A stretch of DNA of 36,545 nucleotides from Gammaproteobacteria bacterium (GTDB taxonomy: Bacteria; Pseudomonadota; Gammaproteobacteria; Thiohalobacterales; Thiohalobacteraceae): the NCBI GenBank assembly GCA_019911805.1, contig JAIOJV010000101.1, positions 1-36,545 of the forward strand. The letters are read 5' to 3'. The notes beneath the pieces are model-generated. The model had not been told where the DNA came from. It made no database searches and was given only the letters and a program-made list of their open reading frames with translations. The position numbers and the translations under genes were made by a program. The stretch's first letter is position 1. Each line of letters begins with the position of its first letter. Positions 9,102 to 18,009 of the stretch are shown piece by piece.

Positions 9102-9594
9102 ACCGCAGCGTCAAGGGCCAGCCCCGGAGGGAAACCACTCAGGTCAGACGCGAATAGCACTTACTTGAGGAAGCTGATTACTCAGGAGTCAGGATTTATC
9201 GCTACCATCGTGGGCTGTCATCCCCGCAAAAGCGGGATGGTGAGTTGCACAATAGGTAGCCAATAATACTGACCACTGGGTAAGACCTCGGGGTGGTACC
9301 GCCTTCGCAGGAGCGCCCCTCCTGGCGAGTGGTTTGGGCTGCCGCCCACCGTGATCGCGGCAGGAATGCCGCTCCTACAGGTGCCGAGCAGGTTTTCGTA
9401 GGAGCGCCATTCCTGGCGCGATGACTTGGGTCCGCCGTGCGGATGAATCACGGCAGAACTGCCGCTCCTGACAGGATGAGCGTCTGATCTGCCATAAGCA
9501 TTTTTCCGTGTTGTTCCGTGTGCTTCCGTGGCCATTTCTTCAAGACATCGTCTAAAAGGATACGGTGGGTTTTCTGGCTGGCTTTTAACCTTCC
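9102..9594. repeat. Convergent gap with REP-like palindromes and TTCCGTG repeats
   Basis: This 493-base gap lies between the convergent genes yacG and the 9595 gene and holds no gene. A short inverted repeat, ATCCCCGC-AAAA-GCGGGAT, lies at about 9219-9238. Four related REP-like palindromes with the core GTAGGAGCG...CCTGGCGCGA alternate in orientation: 9307-9332 (+), 9351-9380 (-), 9398-9425 (+) and 9444-9475 (-). Three TTCCGTG words follow at 9501-9534. Paired inverted REPs at gene ends are known to stabilise transcripts or attract gyrase and IHF in other gammaproteobacteria; here the role is inferred from position. Confidence 0.85.
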
Positions 9595-10062
9595 CTAGTC
9601 GCTGGTGAACGGTAACGCCGCTGTCCACCGGTGCGGACCGTCGCGGATGTCCAGCGCCGCGATCCAGTCGACCCGGCTGGACGTGCACACGGGCAAGATG
9701 GCGCGGCCGCGCCACAGGCCATCGGCGACCTGCGCCAGACGATAGCGGTTGATGCCCATACCCATCCCCGGCATCACGAACTGCACCTCGACGACCGCCG
9801 ACTCGCCGAGTACGCCGTCGACGCGGCGCAGCGCGATGTCGAAGGGTGTCAGAGAGACCACCGGTGGCCCGAGCCGCAGTTCGACCCCTAAGCCCTCGCC
9901 CTGTGCGATGCAGGCCGCACGCGCGCTGTCGCAGTCGGCGGCGACGGCGAGCACGATGGGCCGTACCGGGGGCGCCTCGAGGCCGCTGCGCTGCTGCCAG
10001 GCACTGAACGCCACCGCCACCAGCAGCAGGGCCGCGGCGACCATCCACAGGCGCAGCTTCAT
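9595..10062 (-). CDS. Membrane-anchored protein, possibly FixH/YtkA-like
   Basis: This 155-residue protein has one N-terminal membrane segment (about residues 4-22) and a soluble domain that should face the periplasm. The region VQFVMPGMGMGINRYRLAQVADGLWRGRAILPVC resembles the MPxMGMG core of the FixH/YtkA-like fold, though I cannot confirm the family. Two cysteines (in ADCDSARAAC) could form a disulfide. Its ATG overlaps the stop of the upstream Nudix gene (ATGA), so it is translationally coupled to it. Function is unknown; the MPGMGMG motif is suggestive of metal-related proteins but is not proof. Confidence 0.75.
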   Translation of the reverse strand: MKLRLWMVAAALLLVAVAFSAWQQRSGLEAPPVRPIVLAVAADCDSARAACIAQGEGLGVELRLGPPVVSLTPFDIALRRVDGVLGESAVVEVQFVMPGMGMGINRYRLAQVADGLWRGRAILPVCTSSRVDWIAALDIRDGPHRWTAALPFTSD

Positions 10063-11012
10063 GCGTCCTCCTCCGCAAACCCTTCCCAGAATCCGCGGAT
10101 TGCAGCGATACCCTGCGCGCCGGCCTCCCAGGCGCGTGCGCGGTCCTCTGCCTGCAGGCCGCCCAGGGCGAATACGGGCAGTGCCGTGGTCTCGGTCAGG
10201 GCGCGCAGCCTTTTCCAGCCGAGCGCCGCTGCGCCGGGGTGGCTGGCCGTGGCCTGTACCGGTCCGAGCACCACGAAGTCCACCCCGATACGTGCCGCCT
10301 GCGCCAGTTCAGCCGCATCGTGGCAGGATGCGGCCACCCAGAGTTCAGGTGACAGCGGCCGCGCGGACAACGCCCGCAGCCGCCGCGTGTTCAGATGCAC
10401 GCCCTGTGCGCCGGCCGCCGTGACGAGGGCCGGGTCGGCGTTCAGTAGCACCTGCGCACCCCAGGGCCGGGCACGTCCGCAGACGGCACGTGCGAGTTCA
10501 AGATAGTCGGGCGCCGGCAACGACGTGGCCCGCAATTGCAGCAACCGCGCACCGCGTGCCAGCACGCGGTCGAGCCGCTCGAGAAAGTTCGCGTCCGGCG
10601 CGGGCGTGATGACATAGCGATCGGGTAGTCGCGCGGCCGTGATGATCGGCGCGTTGGCCGCCGGAAATGCGAGCTCACCCAGCCGCTCCGGTGCCATCCA
10701 GCGCAGGGCCTGACCTTCGCGCCCATGTGCCTCGCCGTGGAAGATCGTCACCCGCCATACGTCCAGCAGCACCCGTTGGTCGGGATATCGGTGAGGCACG
10801 CGGATCAGCGGCCGCGCCGCGACCACCTCCAGCCCGAGTTCCTCCAGGATCTCCCGCCGCAACGCCTGCCGTACATCCTCCCCCGGCTCGACCTTGCCAC
10901 CGGGGAATTCCCACAGCCCGCCCTGATGGGCATGCACATGCCGACGACTGACGAGTATCTCACCCACAGCGTTGACCAATACCGCGGCGACGACATGAAT
11001 CACAGTGGACAT
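10059..11012 (-). CDS. Nudix (MutT-type) hydrolase fused to a ThiE/TenI-like domain
   Basis: The 317-residue protein has two domains. The N-terminal part (about 1-130) is a MutT-like Nudix hydrolase with a complete Nudix box from Gly39 to Leu61 (GX5EX7REUXEEXGU, with Arg53, Glu54, Glu57 and Glu58), expected to remove 8-oxo-dGTP from the nucleotide pool. The C-terminal part (about 135-310) resembles thiamine phosphate synthase/TenI, with GVHLN, SCHD, DFVVLGPVQAT and PVFALGGL blocks. This fusion is found in other gammaproteobacteria near argJ and secA. Whether the second domain is catalytic cannot be judged. It is downstream of argJ (55-base gap) and coupled to the 9595 gene. Confidence 0.93.
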   Translation of the reverse strand: MSTVIHVVAAVLVNAVGEILVSRRHVHAHQGGLWEFPGGKVEPGEDVRQALRREILEELGLEVVAARPLIRVPHRYPDQRVLLDVWRVTIFHGEAHGREGQALRWMAPERLGELAFPAANAPIITAARLPDRYVITPAPDANFLERLDRVLARGARLLQLRATSLPAPDYLELARAVCGRARPWGAQVLLNADPALVTAAGAQGVHLNTRRLRALSARPLSPELWVAASCHDAAELAQAARIGVDFVVLGPVQATASHPGAAALGWKRLRALTETTALPVFALGGLQAEDRARAWEAGAQGIAAIRGFWEGFAEEDA

Positions 11013-11067
11013 GGTAATCGTTCAGCGCTGCAGGGCAAGATCCGCCATTCCAGGAACGGCGGCCCGT

Positions 11068-12282
11068 TCAGGTACGGTATTCGGCGTTGATCTTGATGTA
11101 GTCGTAGGAAAAGTCCGTGGTCCAGACACGCTCGCAGGCCGCACCGCGGCCGAGCAGGACGCGTATCAGGATCTCATCGCGGGCCATCACCGCCTGGCCC
11201 GCGGCCTCGGTATAGTCCCGTGCGCGGCCACCGTCGCGGACGATGCAGACATCGCCGAGGAAGACCTGCACCGGCAAGATATCGAAGTGTTCCAGGCCGG
11301 CGCGGCCGACCGCGGCGAGAATGCGTCCCCAGTTCGGATCACTGGCGAACAGCGCCGTCTTGACCAGCGGCGAATGGGCGATGGTATAGGCGACCTGCAG
11401 GCACTCCTGGCTCGAGATACCCTCGGCGACCTCTACAGTCACGAACTTGGTCGCACCCTCGCCATCGCGCACGATCGCCTGGGCGAGCTCCTCACAGAGA
11501 GCGGAGAGCGCGGCCGTGAACGTCCGCAAGGCGGTATCGTCAGCGGCAAGGGTGACGCCCGACTGACCGGTGGCCACGACCACGCAGCTGTCGTTGGTCG
11601 AGGTGTCACCGTCGATGGTGATACGGTTGAAGGAGGCGTTCACCGCCTCGACGAGCGCGCGCTGCAGCAGAGGCCTGGCCACGGCGGCATCGGTCGCGAC
11701 AAAGCACAGCATGGTCGCCATATCCGGCCGGATCATGCCGGCGCCCTTGGCGATGCCGGTCAGCATGACCTCGGCGCCGCCGATGTCGACGGTCCGCGAT
11801 GCACCCTTCGGCAGCGTATCGGTGGTCATGATGCCGTGCGCCGCCTCGACCCAGCCATCGGCGCGCAACGTCGCCAGCGCCTCCGGCAGGCCCGCTTCGA
11901 TCTTCTCGACCGGTAGCGCCTCACCGATCACGCCGGTCGAGAACGGCAGCACCTGCCGGGGCGGACAGCCGGCCAGTGTGGCCAGGCTGGTGCAGCAGCG
12001 CCGTGCAGCGTGCCGACCGCCCGCGCCGGTGCCGGCGTTGGCGTTGCCCGTATTGATCAGCAGATAACGTGGATCGCCGCTGCCCAAATGCTCGCGCGCA
12101 ACCTCGACCGGTGCGGCACAAAAGGCGTTGCGGGTGAAGACTGCCGCCACGGTGCTGCCTGCGACGATCTCCATGACGACCAGATCGCGGCGCCCGGCCT
12201 TCTTGATGCCGGCGCGGGCAACACCCAGACGCACACCGGCAACCGGGGGCAGTTCAGTTGGAGCGGAGAGACCGACTGGCAT
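11068..12282 (-). CDS. argJ: Bifunctional ornithine acetyltransferase / N-acetylglutamate synthase
   Basis: The 404-residue protein transfers the acetyl group from N-acetylornithine to glutamate in the cyclic arginine pathway and may also acetylate glutamate from acetyl-CoA. The self-cleavage site KGAGMIRPDMATML is present, with Thr190 as the nucleophile that starts the beta chain after autoproteolysis. Other family blocks include NTGNANAGTG (77-86) and the DGDTSTNDSC segment. The ATG at 12282 gives the expected N-terminus. It follows secA by 98 bases containing a hairpin repeat. Confidence 0.96.
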   Translation of the reverse strand: MPVGLSAPTELPPVAGVRLGVARAGIKKAGRRDLVVMEIVAGSTVAAVFTRNAFCAAPVEVAREHLGSGDPRYLLINTGNANAGTGAGGRHAARRCCTSLATLAGCPPRQVLPFSTGVIGEALPVEKIEAGLPEALATLRADGWVEAAHGIMTTDTLPKGASRTVDIGGAEVMLTGIAKGAGMIRPDMATMLCFVATDAAVARPLLQRALVEAVNASFNRITIDGDTSTNDSCVVVATGQSGVTLAADDTALRTFTAALSALCEELAQAIVRDGEGATKFVTVEVAEGISSQECLQVAYTIAHSPLVKTALFASDPNWGRILAAVGRAGLEHFDILPVQVFLGDVCIVRDGGRARDYTEAAGQAVMARDEILIRVLLGRGAACERVWTTDFSYDYIKINAEYRT

Positions 12283-12290
12283 GTTTTATG

Positions 12291-12378
12291 AGGTACAAGA
12301 TGCAGGAGACAAGATACAAGAGACGCCAGGAACCACCCTTATGTGTTTGCCTCTTGTATCTTGACTCTTGTATCTCTC
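12291..12378. repeat. AAGATACAAGAG-type inverted repeat between secA and argJ
   Basis: The words CAAGATACAAGAG (12306-12322) and CTCTTGTATCTTGACTC (12351-12367) are complementary over 16 of 17 bases with a 28-base loop; partial extra copies flank them (12291-12305 and 12367-12378). This fills almost the whole secA-argJ gap. It lacks a T tract and probably is a dispersed repeat rather than a standard terminator, though it may attenuate read-through. Confidence 0.75.
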
Positions 12379-12380
12379 TT

Positions 12381-15083
12381 TCATTGCAGTTGCCCATGGC
12401 AGTGCTTGTACTTCTTGCCAGAGCCACACGGACACGGTTCATTGCGTCCGATCTTGCGGCCGCGCACCAGTGGCACCTGCTTGGCTTGTGTGGAGGCAGT
12501 TTCTTCGGCCTCCGCCACAGTGCTGGCCTGGGCATGCTGGAACTCCATCGGTGCGGTCTGACGGCGCTGCGCGTCCACTGCCTCGACGTCGGACTCGGTG
12601 CGCACCTGCACCTTGGCAATGATGCTGACCACGTCGTGCTTGATGCGCTCGAGCATGGTGGAGAACATCTCGAAGGCCTCGCGCTTGTACTCCTGCTTGG
12701 GATTCTTCTGCGCATAGCCACGCAGATGAATACCCTGGCGGAGATAATCCATGGCGGCGAGGTGCTCTTTCCAGGCCTGATCCAGCACCTGCAGCATGAT
12801 GGATTTCTCGAAATGCCGCAGTACCGAGGCGCCGACCAGCTGTTCCTTGGCTGCGTAAGCCTCTCCGATCTCCTGCTGAATACGTGCACGCAGGCTGTCC
12901 TCGTGCAGGCTCGGATCCGCCTCCAGCCACTCGCGGATCGCCATGCGCTGCCCGAACTCGCGCTCGATCGCACTCTCCAAGCCGGCGACATCCCACTGTT
13001 CGTCGAGGCTGCCAGGCGGAATGTGAGTCGAGATCACTGCATCGACCACATCGTGGCGGATGCCGGCGATCATGTCGGAGATATCGTCCTCGACCATCAG
13101 CTCGTTACGCTGCTGATACACGACCTTGCGCTGATCGTTGGCGACATCGTCGAACTCCAGCAGCTGCTTGCGGATATCGAAGTTGTGCGCCTCGACCTTG
13201 CGCTGGGCATTCTCGATCGCCTTGGTCACCCAGGGGTGCTCGATGGCCTCGCCTTCCTTCATACCGAGCTTCTGCATCAGTGCAGATACACGCTCGGATG
13301 CGAAGATGCGCATCAGGTTGTCTTCGAGCGACAGGTAGAAACGGGACGAACCGCGGTCGCCCTGGCGGCCGGCACGGCCGCGCAGCTGGTTATCGACACG
13401 CCGCGACTCGTGCCGTTCGGTACCGATGATGTGCAGCCCGCCCGCCTCCAGCACCGCATCGTGACGCTGCTGCCAGGTCGCGCGCACCTTGGCCTGCTCG
13501 GCCTCGCTGGCATCCTCGCCGAGCGCCCGCAGCTCCGCCTCCAGACTGCCGCCGAGGACGATGTCGGTGCCGCGACCCGCCATGTTGGTGGCGATGGTCA
13601 CCGCCCCGGGGCGACCGGCCTGCTCGACGATGTGTGCCTCGCGCTCGTGCTGCTTGGCGTTCAGCACCTCGTGCCTGATGCCGGCCTTTCTCAGCGCCTC
13701 CGACAGCATCTCGGAGGTCTCGACCGAGGTCGTGCCCACCAGCACCGGCTGACCACGCTGCTGGCAGTCACGGATGCCCTCGGCGATGGCATCGAACTTT
13801 TCGCGGCGGGTGAGAAACACCAGATCACCGTGGTCCTCGCGGGCCAACGGCCGATGTGTCGGGATGACAGTGACTTCCAGACCGTAGATCTGCTGGAACT
13901 CGTAGGCCTCGGTATCGGCCGTGCCGGTCATACCCGACAATTTTTCGTAGAGGCGGAAATAATTCTGAAAGGTGATGGAGGCGAGTGTCTGGTTTTCGCT
14001 CTGGATCGGCACACCTTCCTTGGCCTCGATGGCCTGGTGCAGACCCTCCGACCAGCGGCGGCCGGGCATGGTACGGCCGGTAAACTCGTCGACAATGACG
14101 ATCTCGCCGTCTTTGACGATGTAGTCGACATCGTGGTGAAACAGCGCGTGGGCGCGTAGCGCTGCATTCACATGATGCATGAGGGTCAGGTTGGCCGCGT
14201 CATAGAGGCTCTCGCCCTCACCCAGCAGATCGGCGCCGGTCAGCAGCCCTTCGACATGCGCATGACCTTCCTCGGTGAACTGTACCTGCTTGTTCTTCTC
14301 GTCGATCGAATAGTCGCCCGGCCCGTCCTCCTGTTCCTGGCGGGAGAGTTCGGGGATGAGCTGATTGATGCGTGTATAGAGTTCGCTGTTATCGCCGCTC
14401 GGGCCGGAGATGATCAACGGCGTGCGGGCCTCGTCGATGAGGATGGAATCGACCTCGTCGACCACGGCGTAATACAGCTCCCGCTGCACCTTGTCCTCGA
14501 TGCGGAACGCCATGTTGTCGCGCAGGTAGTCGAAGCCGTATTCGTTGTTGGTACCGTAGGTGATGTCACAGGCGTAGGCGGCGCGCTTCTCCTCCGGTGA
14601 CATGCCAGGCACGACCACGCCGGTACTCATGCCGAGAAAATCGTACAGTTGCCCCATCCAGGCCGCGTCGCGCCGTGCGAGATAGTCGTTGACCGTCACC
14701 ACGTGCACGCCCTTGCCGGGCAGTGCATTGAGATACACTGCGAGTGTGGCGACCAGGGTCTTGCCCTCGCCGGTGCGCATCTCGGCGATGCGGCCCTGAT
14801 GCAGCACCAGGCCGCCGATCAGCTGAACATCGAAGTGGCGCATGCCCAGCACGCGCTTGCCGGCTTCGCGCACCACGGCAAAGGCCTCGGGCAACAGGTC
14901 GTCCAGCGGTGTACCGCCGGCGAGGCGCTGCCGGAACTGTTCGGTGCAGCGGCGCAGTTCGTCATCGGTGAGCTTGGCGATGTCCGGTTCCAGCGCATTG
15001 ACCTGCGCGACGGACTTGAACATGCGTTTGACTTGGCGTTCGTTGCGGCTGCCAAAGAGCTTACGGGCTAGATTTCCAAACAT
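12381..15083 (-). CDS. secA: Preprotein translocase ATPase subunit SecA
   Basis: The 900-residue protein is the ATPase motor that pushes preproteins through SecYEG. Walker A is MRTGEGKT (102-109); the DEVDS Walker B, the preprotein cross-linking domain and motif [13 protein letters not shown] follow. The C-terminal zinc finger (Cys884, Cys886, Cys895, His896) that binds SecB is intact. The ATG at 15083 gives the typical [16 protein letters not shown] start; the frame extends 23 codons further upstream without resemblance. It is preceded by a 128-base gap after the M23 gene and followed by argJ. Confidence 0.97.
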   Translation of the reverse strand: MFGNLARKLFGSRNERQVKRMFKSVAQVNALEPDIAKLTDDELRRCTEQFRQRLAGGTPLDDLLPEAFAVVREAGKRVLGMRHFDVQLIGGLVLHQGRIAEMRTGEGKTLVATLAVYLNALPGKGVHVVTVNDYLARRDAAWMGQLYDFLGMSTGVVVPGMSPEEKRAAYACDITYGTNNEYGFDYLRDNMAFRIEDKVQRELYYAVVDEVDSILIDEARTPLIISGPSGDNSELYTRINQLIPELSRQEQEDGPGDYSIDEKNKQVQFTEEGHAHVEGLLTGADLLGEGESLYDAANLTLMHHVNAALRAHALFHHDVDYIVKDGEIVIVDEFTGRTMPGRRWSEGLHQAIEAKEGVPIQSENQTLASITFQNYFRLYEKLSGMTGTADTEAYEFQQIYGLEVTVIPTHRPLAREDHGDLVFLTRREKFDAIAEGIRDCQQRGQPVLVGTTSVETSEMLSEALRKAGIRHEVLNAKQHEREAHIVEQAGRPGAVTIATNMAGRGTDIVLGGSLEAELRALGEDASEAEQAKVRATWQQRHDAVLEAGGLHIIGTERHESRRVDNQLRGRAGRQGDRGSSRFYLSLEDNLMRIFASERVSALMQKLGMKEGEAIEHPWVTKAIENAQRKVEAHNFDIRKQLLEFDDVANDQRKVVYQQRNELMVEDDISDMIAGIRHDVVDAVISTHIPPGSLDEQWDVAGLESAIEREFGQRMAIREWLEADPSLHEDSLRARIQQEIGEAYAAKEQLVGASVLRHFEKSIMLQVLDQAWKEHLAAMDYLRQGIHLRGYAQKNPKQEYKREAFEMFSTMLERIKHDVVSIIAKVQVRTESDVEAVDAQRRQTAPMEFQHAQASTVAEAEETASTQAKQVPLVRGRKIGRNEPCPCGSGKKYKHCHGQLQ

Positions 15084-15211
15084 GGAGATGAGGTCGCTAT
15101 CTGCTGGTGTGGTGGCGCGCGGAGGCCAGCATGATACCGCAATCGGGGCCAATGTAGCAGCGGCGACAGGGGGATACAGGCTGCCTTCCGGCGGGGCCGG
15201 GGACGGCGGCG

Positions 15212-16141
15212 TCAGCGTGCCGCGGTCAGATAGCGCGCCGGATCGATCCGGCGACCATCGCGCAGCACCTCGTAGTGCACATGCGGGCCGGTGGAGCGGC
15301 CGCTGGAGCCCATCAGGGCGATCTTCTGGCCCTGTTTGACGGTCTCACCGGCCTTGACCAGGTTCTTCTGATTATGACCGTAGCGGGTCACGTAGCCGTT
15401 GCCGTGGTTGATTTCGATCAGCTCTCCATAGCCGCTGCGTTTGCCGGACCAGGTGACGACGCCGGCTGCCACGGCCAGGATATCCGAACCCAGTTTGCCG
15501 GCAAAATCGACACCGGCGTGCATGGCCGGGCGGCCGGTGAACGGGTCGGTCCGCTTACCGAAATAGGACGACAGCCAGCCGCTGGCGACCGGTCGCCCCG
15601 CGGGATAGCCCTGCTCGTTCAACGCGCGGCCGAGCAGCACGTCCTCGAGGATGACCAGTTGCTGCTCGCGGTCATCCAACTGCGCTGACAGGGCATCCAG
15701 CTCGCGCATGAAATCCGGCGGTTCATAGGCAGCTGCCACGCCGGCCTCGACGGGGCCGCCCTGTGCCGGCGGCTGGTCGAAGTTAAACTCACCCTTGTCC
15801 AGCTTGGCGGTCTCCACCAGCCGCTGACCAATGCCGTCCAGGCGCATCACCTGGGCCTGCATCTGCGCCAACCGCAGCGTCAGGACATCCAGATGCGCCT
15901 GACTGCTGCGGCGCGCCTGCTCGACCGCCCGGCGCTGCGCATCCATGTCCGCCCGCCAGTCGTGCAGGGGGACTGTCGGTGCCGGTTGCCCGCTGCCGGC
16001 CATCCCGACGCGATACCCCGTATAGGCCACCAGCGCACAGACCAGTGCCACCATGGCCAGCATGGGCAGGTAGAACCGGGGGCGGCTGAGATTGAGGCTG
16101 CCGGGCCGGCCGTGTACAGTGGTGAACAGAATGATATTCAT
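15212..16141 (-). CDS. M23 (LytM-type) family metallopeptidase, membrane-anchored
   Basis: The 309-residue protein has an N-terminal membrane anchor (about 23-46), a periplasmic coiled-coil region (about 64-110 and 145-170) and a C-terminal LytM domain. The zinc ligands are intact: HAGVD (His208, Asp212) and HVH (His287, His289), so it is probably an active peptidoglycan endopeptidase rather than an EnvC-like activator. The ATG at 16141 starts [14 protein letters not shown]. It lies between lpxC/dciA and secA, a common position in Pseudomonas-like genomes. It is divergent from dciA across 54 bases. Confidence 0.92.
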   Translation of the reverse strand: MNIILFTTVHGRPGSLNLSRPRFYLPMLAMVALVCALVAYTGYRVGMAGSGQPAPTVPLHDWRADMDAQRRAVEQARRSSQAHLDVLTLRLAQMQAQVMRLDGIGQRLVETAKLDKGEFNFDQPPAQGGPVEAGVAAAYEPPDFMRELDALSAQLDDREQQLVILEDVLLGRALNEQGYPAGRPVASGWLSSYFGKRTDPFTGRPAMHAGVDFAGKLGSDILAVAAGVVTWSGKRSGYGELIEINHGNGYVTRYGHNQKNLVKAGETVKQGQKIALMGSSGRSTGPHVHYEVLRDGRRIDPARYLTAAR

Positions 16142-16195
16142 ATGTCTGGGGGCGAAAAGCTGACGGACCCAAGATCCTATGCAAGGGTTAGGCCG

Positions 16196-16660
16196 ATGAA
16201 CCGCAGTCCGATCCGCAAGCCGATGGCCATAGGCCGATTCCTTGAACGGTTTGCCACGTCCGAACATGCCGATATCCCCCACAAGGTCCGCGCGCTGGCC
16301 ATCCTGGAAAACCAGATCCTGTCGCTGCTACCCCCCGAATTCGCCACCCACTGCCGTGTCGCAGGGGTGCGCGGGGACCGACTGCTGCTGGTGGCGGACA
16401 CACCGGCCTGGGCAGCGCGGCTGCGCTTCCAGAGTACGCAACTCGTTAGGCATCTAGTTGAACATCCGGAGCGCGCCGGGATCGTGACGGTGCGCACAGT
16501 CCAGGTCCGGATCATCCCACCCGTCAACGAGGTGAAACCAACTCCGCGCCGCACCCGGCTGTCGGCGGAGAACGCTCAACTGCTGGAACAGACCGCCCGG
16601 GGCATCCAGGACCCACGGCTGGCACAGGCCCTGACCCGACTGGCACGGCGGTCTCGCTGA
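16196..16660 (+). CDS. dciA: DciA-like (DUF721) DnaB helicase-loading protein
   Basis: The 154-residue protein has a DUF721 domain at about residues 25-105, including LEXQILSLLPPEFATHCRVA and TPAWAARLRFQSTQLVRHL, the pattern of DciA. DciA recruits the replicative helicase in bacteria that lack DnaC. The ATG at 16196 gives MNRSPIRKPMAIGRF; the open frame upstream overlaps the M23 gene and is not coding. The gene is the only plus-strand gene in the right two thirds of the window, divergent from the M23 gene and convergent with lpxC. The symbol is by family and context. Confidence 0.85.
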   Translation: MNRSPIRKPMAIGRFLERFATSEHADIPHKVRALAILENQILSLLPPEFATHCRVAGVRGDRLLLVADTPAWAARLRFQSTQLVRHLVEHPERAGIVTVRTVQVRIIPPVNEVKPTPRRTRLSAENAQLLEQTARGIQDPRLAQALTRLARRSR

Positions 16661-16668
16661 ACGGGGGG

Positions 16669-16704
16669 CAGTGCTACGGCCCCCTCGATCGGGGCCGTAC
16701 TGCT
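16669..16704. terminator. Hairpin between convergent dciA and lpxC
   Basis: TACGGCCCC (16675-16683) pairs with GGGGCCGTA (16691-16699) around a 7-base loop, and weaker pairing extends the stem outward. It lies nine bases after the dciA stop and touches the lpxC stop, the expected place for a shared bidirectional terminator. No clear T run follows on either strand, so strength is uncertain. Confidence 0.6.
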
Positions 16705-17615
16705 CAGGAGGCCGGGACCGGCTGCAGGAAGGAGATCGGTGCGGCGGCCGCGTCCTCGAAGGTGACCTCTTCCCAGGCCGTGGCGTCCGCCAGCAGCGCG
16801 CGGAGCAGGCGGTTGTTGATCGCGTGGCCGGATTTGTGCCCGTGGAAAGCGCCGATCAGGCTGTGTCCCAACAGATACAGATCACCGATGGCATCCAGAA
16901 TCTTGTGCTTGACGAACTCGTCTTCGTAGCGAAGGCCGTCCTCGTTCAACACCCGGTAGTCGTCGACCACCACTGCGTTATCCAGACTGCCGCCCAGGGC
17001 CAGCCTGGCCTCGCGCAGACGCTCGATATCGCGCATAAAACCGAAGGTGCGTGCCCGGCTGACCTCGCGCACGAACGAGGTGGTGGAGAAATCCACCTCG
17101 GCGCACTGCGCATGGCCCTTGAACGCCGGATGGTCGAATTCGATGGTGAAGCCGACCTTGAAGCCGTCGAAGGGATCGAAGCGTGCCCACTTGTCACCGT
17201 CTTCCACCTTGATGCTGCGTTTGATGCGGATGAAACGCTTGGCGGCATTCTGCTCCTCGATGCCTGCGGATTGCACCAGGAAAACGAAGGGGCCGGCGCT
17301 ACCATCCATGATGGGTACTTCCGGTGCGCTCAGGTCGACATAGGCATTATCGATGCCCAGGCCCGCCAGGGCGGACAGGAGATGCTCCACCGTCGAGATG
17401 CGCACGTCTCCCTTGATCAGCGTGGTAGACAACTGGGTGTCGCCGACATTCTCGGGACTGGCCTTGATCTCGACCGGTTCCGGCAGGTCCACACGCCGGA
17501 AAACGATGCCCGTGTCGACCGCGGCCGGCCGCAACGTGAGATAGACCTTCTCACCCGTGTGCAACCCAACCCCGGTGGCCCGGATGACATTCTTAAGCGT
17601 GCGCTGACGGATCAT
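16704..17615 (-). CDS. lpxC: UDP-3-O-acyl-N-acetylglucosamine deacetylase
   Basis: The 303-residue zinc enzyme performs the committed step of lipid A synthesis. Zinc ligands His78 (TVEHLLSAL), His237 and Asp241 ([10 protein letters not shown]) are present, with Glu77 as general base and His264 (KSGHAINN) as catalytic residue. Starts [21 protein letters not shown] at the ATG at 17615, preceded by GAGGA about 13 bases upstream. It closes the dcw cluster as in many gammaproteobacteria, 394 bases after ftsZ, which leaves room for its own promoter. Confidence 0.97.
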   Translation of the reverse strand: MIRQRTLKNVIRATGVGLHTGEKVYLTLRPAAVDTGIVFRRVDLPEPVEIKASPENVGDTQLSTTLIKGDVRISTVEHLLSALAGLGIDNAYVDLSAPEVPIMDGSAGPFVFLVQSAGIEEQNAAKRFIRIKRSIKVEDGDKWARFDPFDGFKVGFTIEFDHPAFKGHAQCAEVDFSTTSFVREVSRARTFGFMRDIERLREARLALGGSLDNAVVVDDYRVLNEDGLRYEDEFVKHKILDAIGDLYLLGHSLIGAFHGHKSGHAINNRLLRALLADATAWEEVTFEDAAAAPISFLQPVPAS

Positions 17616-18009
17616 TATCTATTTGATTCCTCGAGAATCTTTTATGCTGTCGGGACTGGCTGACGAGCGAATCCGGGGATATTATCACAGCCGCCCCCGG
17701 GCGGAAAAGCCGAATGAAACACATTTCTTCAATAACTGCTTGAGTGGCAAGTGCAAAACCACGCCGGATCTCAACGGCCACCCGCGGACAAACTGAACCC
17801 TTGGCCGAATCCGCCTGAAAACCCGATGCAGCCGCAAAACCCACGAAACCAAAAATCCGCCACAGAAACACACGAAGGGACGCGGAATGGAAAACCCTAC
17901 CGCACCCCTCCTTCCGTGTATTTCCGTGTGGTTCCGTGGCCAATACAGTTGTTGCAAGCAAAGACCGCAACCGATCGGCCGCAGCGATCACACCCTAGCG
18001 CGGCCCCCA
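17616..18009. repeat. ftsZ-lpxC gap with TTCCGTG and AAACCCAC repeats
   Basis: The 394-base gap holds no gene. It contains AAACCCACGAAACC words (17836-17850), a degenerate minus-strand TTCCGTG copy (17857-17880) and three plus-orientation copies in a row (17911-17942). The opposing copies could pair into a hairpin. The lpxC promoter is expected in about 17630-17720, where AT-rich patches occur, but I could not settle on a -35/-10 pair. Confidence 0.75.

Noticed and set aside
12258-14159. Open frame of 633 codons on the plus strand opposite secA
   Set aside because: It is an antisense shadow of a GC-rich gene; secA has all expected motifs.
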